NCBI GenBank assembly: GCA_002306055.1
Contig: DBRR01000009.1
Location: forward strand, 1 to 19,512
DNA length: 19,512 nucleotides
Origin: Anaerolineaceae bacterium UBA1363
GTDB lineage: Bacteria > Chloroflexota > Anaerolineae > Anaerolineales > Anaerolineaceae
Direction of reading: 5' to 3'
The notes under the pieces were generated by a model. It ran no database searches, was not told where the DNA came from, and saw only the letters and a list, made by a program, of their open reading frames with translations. The number at the start of each line of letters is the position of its first letter. The stretch's first letter is position 1. The position numbers and the translations under genes are program-made. Positions 15,301 through 19,512 of this stretch are shown in pieces.

Positions 15301-18300
15301 CTGAATGTGGCTCCGGAAGGAGGAGTGGTGGTACCGATCAGGGTAGCTACACCAGTGGCAGTGTCAATTGCATAAAGGTTGTTGTTGTCGTAGCTAACGG
15401 CATAAAGGGTGCTGAAGTCCGAGCCCATGAAGTCACCAGCAAACAACGAGGTCGCTGCCGGAGTGCCAACAAGGGTGGAAGTACCAGGAACGGAGGCATC
15501 TGGCCAGAAGTACAGTTGATCGGATAACAGGTCGATGCCATAAGCGGGAGGTGCAGCGGTGATGCCGTAACGACCGCTTAGGGCGTTCAGTTCGAGACCG
15601 CCAACTGTTGCAGCCGCGTTGGGATCGCGGAGGATGGAGGCAGGTGCCATGCTTTCAGTCATCTTGCCGGTGAAGGCAGGGATGCTATAGGGTTGGAAGC
15701 CCTGGTCCTCTTCGCGGAGGGTAAAGTTTGCACCGCCAGCTCCATCGTTGATGAGAGTGAGGGCGGTAAATTCCGGATCGTCGTGCAACCAGATGGTGCG
15801 TTCGATTTCGGTTGGATCAGCACTGAGCATACCAGCCCCGAGTTCGAAGTCTTCGTGATTGACGACATCCTGCGCGATGGCGCGGGTTTCAACTTTGGTC
15901 TCATACTTAGGAAGTGAGACGGTGAATTCAACATCTTCCGGATCGCTTTCGACAGCCTGGAACATATAGTACAGACCGGCGTGATCGGGATCCTCAGCAT
16001 TGGCGATGGTCAGTGCGGAAGTCGTCGCGGTGGCGACAGTCGCGCCGATCAGTTTCTCGGTGGGGAAGTTGGCATCAAAAACGTAACCTGCCACAATGCC
16101 GCCATCGATCGTGCCGCACGGCACTGAGATTTCGTATGGCTCAGAAACGGTTATTTTGACATCGTCAACATACCAGCCAGGGTATTGTCCAGAGGTATCA
16201 GAGCGCATGAAGAATCGGAATTGGAAGTTAGACACAGCATAGGAAGGATCCAACACGATGCTCTTTGGCGACCACGTCAGTATATCGCCAAATTTTTCGT
16301 AGACAGCTTGCCAGGTGGCTCCGCCATCCTTTGTTACTTGCACAGATCCCCAGTCCCAGGTGTTGGATTCTGAATCCATCCAATGCCAGAAGGAAAGGGT
16401 CGGTGCGAGGCCACTATATTCGGAAAGGTCAATCACCGGGGAGGTTAGATAGGATTGCTCGCTGACGTTGTAATTTCCAGCCAGGTTGGTTGCCCACACG
16501 TTTGGAGCTGAATGTGCAGTCCCAGGACCCGAAGTAGGAACACCCCATGCCCAGGAGGGATTGGTGCCACTGATAGTAAATCCGCCATTTGTGGAGTCAA
16601 AGTTCTCGAAGAACACTTGGGTTGGGGCAGGTACTGGAGCTGCGGCGATGCCGATATCATCCACATACCAGCCTTCGTACTGCACAGAGCTGTCGCTCTT
16701 GAACTTGAAGCGGATCTGGAAGTTAGCTACATTGTAGCTCGGGTCAAGGGCGATCTGAACCTTGTTGTAGGCTGTGTCATTCACGCCGCCAACAGGACCA
16801 TAAACCGCAGTCCAGGTCGTGCCGCCGTCCTTGGTTACTTCAACCGTGGCATTATCATAGGTGGCGCTTTCAATGTGACGCCACTGCCAGAATTCGATCA
16901 CGGGAGTATCTGTGCCGAAGCCAGTCAGGTCAATCTGCGGAGATGTCATGTAGCTCAACTCGCTGGCATTATAATTGCCAGTCGGGTTGGTAGCGATGAC
17001 ATAGCTACCGCTGTGGGCTTCACCAGGACCATTGGTCGGGATACCGCGAGCCCAGGAACTATTAGTACCGCTGGAAACAAAGCCATGATCTCCAGCCTCG
17101 AAGTCGTACAAGATCTCGTACTCTGGCTGATAACCAGGCGCGGAACAGGCGACATTATCGATATTTAGGTAGTAATCCTGCACGTATTCTTCAACGTCAG
17201 CCGGAGTGATGGTTGTTTCAAGTACTTGGTAGCCAGGTACAAGAGCCTGAACGTTAACGGAATATTCCTGACCATTGTAGAGCACGATTTCATACTCACC
17301 AGTCACAGGATCTGTGTAGACGGTTTGAGAGAAACCAGTCATTGAGAAGGTTAGTTTGGCATAGAGCGGATAGCCGTGAGCAGCTCCATCTAATATGCCA
17401 TCATCATAAACAACACCGGTAACCAGTGTGTTTGGCAGTTCAGTCAAAACGAAGTCCTGCTGAACAGAAGCGCCATCGCCAACGACCACATCTTCAGCTG
17501 TGGCATTCTCAAAGCCAAAGGCAGAGACAACCATGTCAAATGTGTCAGCATTGACATTGGCTGTATATTGACCAGAGGCGTTGGTGTAGACAGTGCGGTT
17601 GTTGATCGGATCAGTACCGGTTATCTCAACCTTCGCACCGGAAATGGGTTCTGCAGAATCTGAGGTGACTGTGCCATAGAGCACGCTATTGCCGCACATC
17701 CCCGAGGCTAATTGAACAGCAGCGAGAGCGTTAATTTCGCCCCAGCCTGTAGCAAAGTTCGGGAAGTCTGTGGGGGTGAGAGGTGAGCCGTCGTTGTAAG
17801 TCATGTCGACAGCAGTGCTCTCAATAATCGTCTCAACTGCGGCGTAATCACCGACAAGGCAGGGGGCAGCCTGCATGATCATGGCGACCAAGCCGGTGAC
17901 ATGAGGAGCAGACATGGAAGTGCCAGACCAGCCGTCTTGATAAGTAGTGTCGCTGCCTGGAACGGAAGAACGAATGCTGACACCTGGAGCAAGCACCTGG
18001 GGTTTCATCATCTCGAAACCCTCAACCGGGTTGATGGTATCAAGGTTATCGGTGGGACCCCAGTTGGAGTGGGTGGCATACTGTCCGTTTTGCTCACCAG
18101 AAGAACCAACGCCAGTTACATTGCCCGAGCGGGCAGGGTTGCCGACAGTGTTAAGTCCGGGAGGAGTAGGATAACCGCAGTTGGATGCGTTGCCGTTGGA
18201 GAACACTGGATAAACACCAGCAGCCTGCCAACCATCGATGACTTCAGCGAACCAGGGGTCATAGGTCTGACCGCAGTCGCCCCAGGAGTTGTTGACCACG

Positions 18301-19205
18301 TTCGGGCGCATATCCGGGTTTGGATTGGCACCAGTCAGGTCGGTTGGGGCTGCCATGAATTCGCCGCAACCAAGCAGGGAAACATCCCAGCAACTTCCAT
18401 CCGGGCAGCCTGCGCAGGCCATCCATTCAGCTCCGGGAGCGATGCCGATCTGATTTGATCCGCCATCATCCCCAACCATGGTACCCATGGTGTGGGTGCC
18501 GTGACCGTCGCCGTCACGGGGAACGTTGTCTGATGGATTATAGGGGTTGTACCAGTTGTAATTGTGATCAAAAGTACCATCACCGTTGTTGCCCCGATAC
18601 GAACCGACCAGCGCCTGATGGGTGTAACGAACGCCTGTATCGATGCTGGCGACTACCAAACCAGTACCATCATAGCCAAGTTCCCAGGCTTCTGGAGCTT
18701 GGACATGGGCAATGTTTGGTTCGACCCCCTTGGATTCATCAGTGATCTCAACTTTTTCCGGCTCATAGAGAATGTATTGTTTTTGAGCAGAAATTGAGAC
18801 CACGTTTGGGAGTCGTTGCAGGCTTGCTAATACAGTCCTGTCAGACTGCTCAACCAAAATGCGGTTGGCGATCCAGAATGATTTGTATTTGAGACCAGTG
18901 GTCTTTAGGTAATCAATCGCTGCAGATTGAGTTTTCTCAGCCTGTTCCTTCAGGGTTTCATAAACAAACCAGCCGCGCTCACTCCAGTCCATAAAATAAG
19001 CCTGAGAGAGGTCGGCTGTGTTTTTGAAATCGACCCAGTAGGTAGCGACACCGTTCTTGTTGATTTCGTCAAGGACGGCATTATCAACAGTCACGGCTTG
19101 CTGAGGGACGACGGTCTTCGCAGTAACATTTGTTGGGATATAGCTGATGACCATACCCAAAGCCAACACAACTGCGAGGATTTTTAGCATTGTTTTACGT
19201 TTCAT
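12378..19205 (-). CDS. Giant secreted S8 (bacillopeptidase F-like) serine protease with nested repeat modules
   Basis: A 2275-residue exported protease. Residues 1-29 are a signal peptide (basic start, then ILAVVLALGMVISYI). About 35-150 is an I9-like propeptide. About 180-500 is the subtilase domain with Asp189 (ASIDTG), His235 (GDGHGTH), oxyanion Asn339 (SNGNAS) and Ser430 (GTSMSAPHV), plus Cys264, 267, 272 and 280 in a segment resembling bacillopeptidase F relatives. Two carboxypeptidase regulatory-like domains (about 508-575 and 592-670) are followed by two similar jelly-roll-type domains (about 692-855 and 862-1022). From about 1032 to 2258 a module repeats three times: a regulatory-like domain plus a split beta-sandwich holding a guest domain (a propeller-like repeat at about 1225-1445, an unknown domain at 1655-1830, a carbohydrate-binding-like domain at 2042-2195). 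The end is PVFYLYLPLILK. The ribosome site GGAAG precedes the ATG. It is transcribed alone. The likely role is extracellular protein breakdown at the cell surface; the anchoring is inferred. Confidence 0.93.
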   Translation of the reverse strand: MKRKTMLKILAVVLALGMVISYIPTNVTAKTVVPQQAVTVDNAVLDEINKNGVATYWVDFKNTADLSQAYFMDWSERGWFVYETLKEQAEKTQSAAIDYLKTTGLKYKSFWIANRILVEQSDRTVLASLQRLPNVVSISAQKQYILYEPEKVEITDESKGVEPNIAHVQAPEAWELGYDGTGLVVASIDTGVRYTHQALVGSYRGNNGDGTFDHNYNWYNPYNPSDNVPRDGDGHGTHTMGTMVGDDGGSNQIGIAPGAEWMACAGCPDGSCWDVSLLGCGEFMAAPTDLTGANPNPDMRPNVVNNSWGDCGQTYDPWFAEVIDGWQAAGVYPVFSNGNASNCGYPTPPGLNTVGNPARSGNVTGVGSSGEQNGQYATHSNWGPTDNLDTINPVEGFEMMKPQVLAPGVSIRSSVPGSDTTYQDGWSGTSMSAPHVTGLVAMIMQAAPCLVGDYAAVETIIESTAVDMTYNDGSPLTPTDFPNFATGWGEINALAAVQLASGMCGNSVLYGTVTSDSAEPISGAKVEITGTDPINNRTVYTNASGQYTANVNADTFDMVVSAFGFENATAEDVVVGDGASVQQDFVLTELPNTLVTGVVYDDGILDGAAHGYPLYAKLTFSMTGFSQTVYTDPVTGEYEIVLYNGQEYSVNVQALVPGYQVLETTITPADVEEYVQDYYLNIDNVACSAPGYQPEYEILYDFEAGDHGFVSSGTNSSWARGIPTNGPGEAHSGSYVIATNPTGNYNASELSYMTSPQIDLTGFGTDTPVIEFWQWRHIESATYDNATVEVTKDGGTTWTAVYGPVGGVNDTAYNKVQIALDPSYNVANFQIRFKFKSDSSVQYEGWYVDDIGIAAAPVPAPTQVFFENFDSTNGGFTISGTNPSWAWGVPTSGPGTAHSAPNVWATNLAGNYNVSEQSYLTSPVIDLSEYSGLAPTLSFWHWMDSESNTWDWGSVQVTKDGGATWQAVYEKFGDILTWSPKSIVLDPSYAVSNFQFRFFMRSDTSGQYPGWYVDDVKITVSEPYEISVPCGTIDGGIVAGYVFDANFPTEKLIGATVATATTSALTIANAEDPDHAGLYYMFQAVESDPEDVEFTVSLPKYETKVETRAIAQDVVNHEDFELGAGMLSADPTEIERTIWLHDDPEFTALTLINDGAGGANFTLREEDQGFQPYSIPAFTGKMTESMAPASILRDPNAAATVGGLELNALSGRYGITAAPPAYGIDLLSDQLYFWPDASVPGTSTLVGTPAATSLFAGDFMGSDFSTLYAVSYDNNNLYAIDTATGVATLIGTTTPPSGATFSGLAGGPGVMYGMATACNTSSTLMEVDLTTGATTTIGTLPNATCMIDITYVPDDGMLYGVDLVTNSLHRIDPATGVDTIVGDLGADPNYAQGMDYDEENNVLYWAAYTSAAELRIIDITTGASVPVGTFTQGEVDSFAIAAGGSGGGVPWLDEVPVEGYVPAMGSLDVQLEFNVDDIEQPGDYFANLKISTDTPYPVPSIPVTLHVVRPFDYGNIKGNITATGKCDLDPAPFADATINFYKDGVLAYSTGTDENGYYSYALKNGTYDVEVVAEGYVSQMVFGVVVGMSTDTFVDFQLRLNDTCLSVDPESFYQELNPDETATQTMTLINTGALEAPFEISERPGDGPVPYSKAWDVELVLDDGTAEDAIGIGGSAAFMVVNRFTPSEDQFPFLLEQVDISFEASGAVAAGDQLRIVVYQNTTGSEDPASGSELLYQQDAVVVDAAGWNNYVLDEPVLLEGPGDVIIGAIFLKVPGTSYFPASIDQTDSQERSWAGWWSGDVPAEPILPPDESWILIDDAGFPGNWMIRGMGSAGSTDIVWLTEDPTAGVVDPDGGTVDVTLTFDSTGLTWGDYFGSLHVNSPSEATMNIPVQLRNFPAADTGFAQGYVYTLEICNVNPAPVANEVVSFLQDGVVVYQILTNSEGFYKTAIPEGTYDIEVEIDGYETQTIEGLVITAGETTVQDLTLRLLAPCLQAAPAELEKYLLPDTTGTQTLKLTNIGAAEGTFELFEVAPAETQADQLILDPSFEAYTPNPYWDEYSENFGTPLCTVDDCGTGTGTGPKTGDVWSWFGGSTTGDVGYVSQDVLINPGSAIMSFWVEQVVCGDAGAGNYLALVIDDEEVWRTDGLDPACGTLGYRKIELDVSDFADGATHEIKFESVTLGNGNFFLDDVELQLEAGGGDVLWLSEAPTAGLVPAGASTNVTITYDTAGLALGDYLAALRVKNLPAPDLTLPVTLHVVDEFPVFYLYLPLILK

Positions 19206-19420
19206 GTCACTTCCTTTTTTTAAAATGGTTTTGAAATTGCTTTACTGGACAAGGACCTGTATACAAAGTTCCGATGCACCTCCGTTTATTGATTATGGAT
19301 TACCAATTTACAAACAGAATTTACGTATTCTGTAAATCGACTTTGAAATAATTGAGAGAAATTCGTCGTTATGATCAATTTTACCCACACAAAATAGTAA
19401 ACAACGGACAGGATAAATTT
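19206..19420 (-). promoter_or_regulatory. Long 5' leader of the protease mRNA
   Basis: The predicted transcript starts near 19420, giving an untranslated leader of about 215 nt, AT-rich and without a credible gene. It contains an inverted repeat at 19307-19336: TTTACA...TGTAAA outside and ACAGAAT (19314-19320) with ATTCTGT (19327-19333) inside. This could be an operator for a dimeric regulator or an RNA hairpin. I do not recognise a known riboswitch. Confidence 0.45.
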
Positions 19421-19426
19421 GTTGTT

Positions 19427-19456
19427 ATTATACTTCCGGGTAAGCAAAAGTGTCAA
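19427..19456 (-). promoter_or_regulatory. Consensus sigma70-type promoter for the protease gene
   Basis: The minus strand carries a perfect TTGACA (19456-19451) and a perfect TATAAT (19432-19427) with an 18-nt spacer. It is the strongest promoter match in the window and points to high basal transcription of the protease unless repressed. Confidence 0.75.
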
Positions 19457-19512
19457 GACAAAATTACGACAAAATTGTGAGGGGGTCAGCACATGGTATA
19501 CACTTTTTAGAT

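Overview
The window looks like chromosomal DNA of an Anaerolineae-type member of the Chloroflexota. Pointers are a single-chain (alpha-beta fused) glycyl-tRNA synthetase, a MerR regulator with a cobalamin-binding-type C-terminal half, a very large secreted subtilase ending in a 'YLPLILK' tail of the kind I recall from Chloroflexota exported proteins, and intergenic DNA full of small GTAG-headed palindromes. The assignment is inference; no rRNA or other phylogenetic marker is present. I see no tRNA, rRNA, CRISPR array, insertion sequence or phage gene.

Layout. 1-262: palindromic repeats and the glyQS promoter. 263-3256 (+): glyQS. 3257-3481: convergent gap with a repeat and a hairpin. 3482-7052 (-): three overlapping or closely spaced genes transcribed in the order PIG-L-type deacetylase, CapA-like lipoprotein, MerR regulator, behind a good sigma70-type promoter at 7079-7107. 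They look like one operon for envelope glycan or polymer modification with its own regulator. 7160-7654 (-): a YacP-like NYN nuclease, probably leaderless. 7886-9001 (+): upp (uracil salvage) followed by a lone mannose-family PTS EIIA domain. 9002-9789: 788 bases of non-coding, palindrome-rich DNA. 9790-11802 (-): a tightly coupled operon of an MBL-fold protein with a degenerate metal site, a 100-residue unknown protein and MutY, read from an extended -10 promoter near 11854. 11803-12377: non-coding, with a 145-bp block of palindromes present twice. 12378-19205 (-): a 2275-residue secreted S8 protease with a consensus promoter and a leader of about 215 nt. A strong hairpin follows it.

Most interesting points. 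(1) The intergenic palindromes share a GTAG head and a hairpin, and in the cleanest ones the 5-bp stem core changes in a base-paired way while head and apex stay fixed. They resemble REP/REPIN elements mobilised by RAYT transposases. (2) The big protease repeats a 'regulatory-like domain plus split beta-sandwich' module three times, each with a different guest domain inserted at the same place. (3) The MerR regulator keeps the Wx9EH motif but has Arg where CarH-type proteins have the cobalt-ligating His. (4) The MBL-fold protein has lost most of its HxHxDH metal motif.
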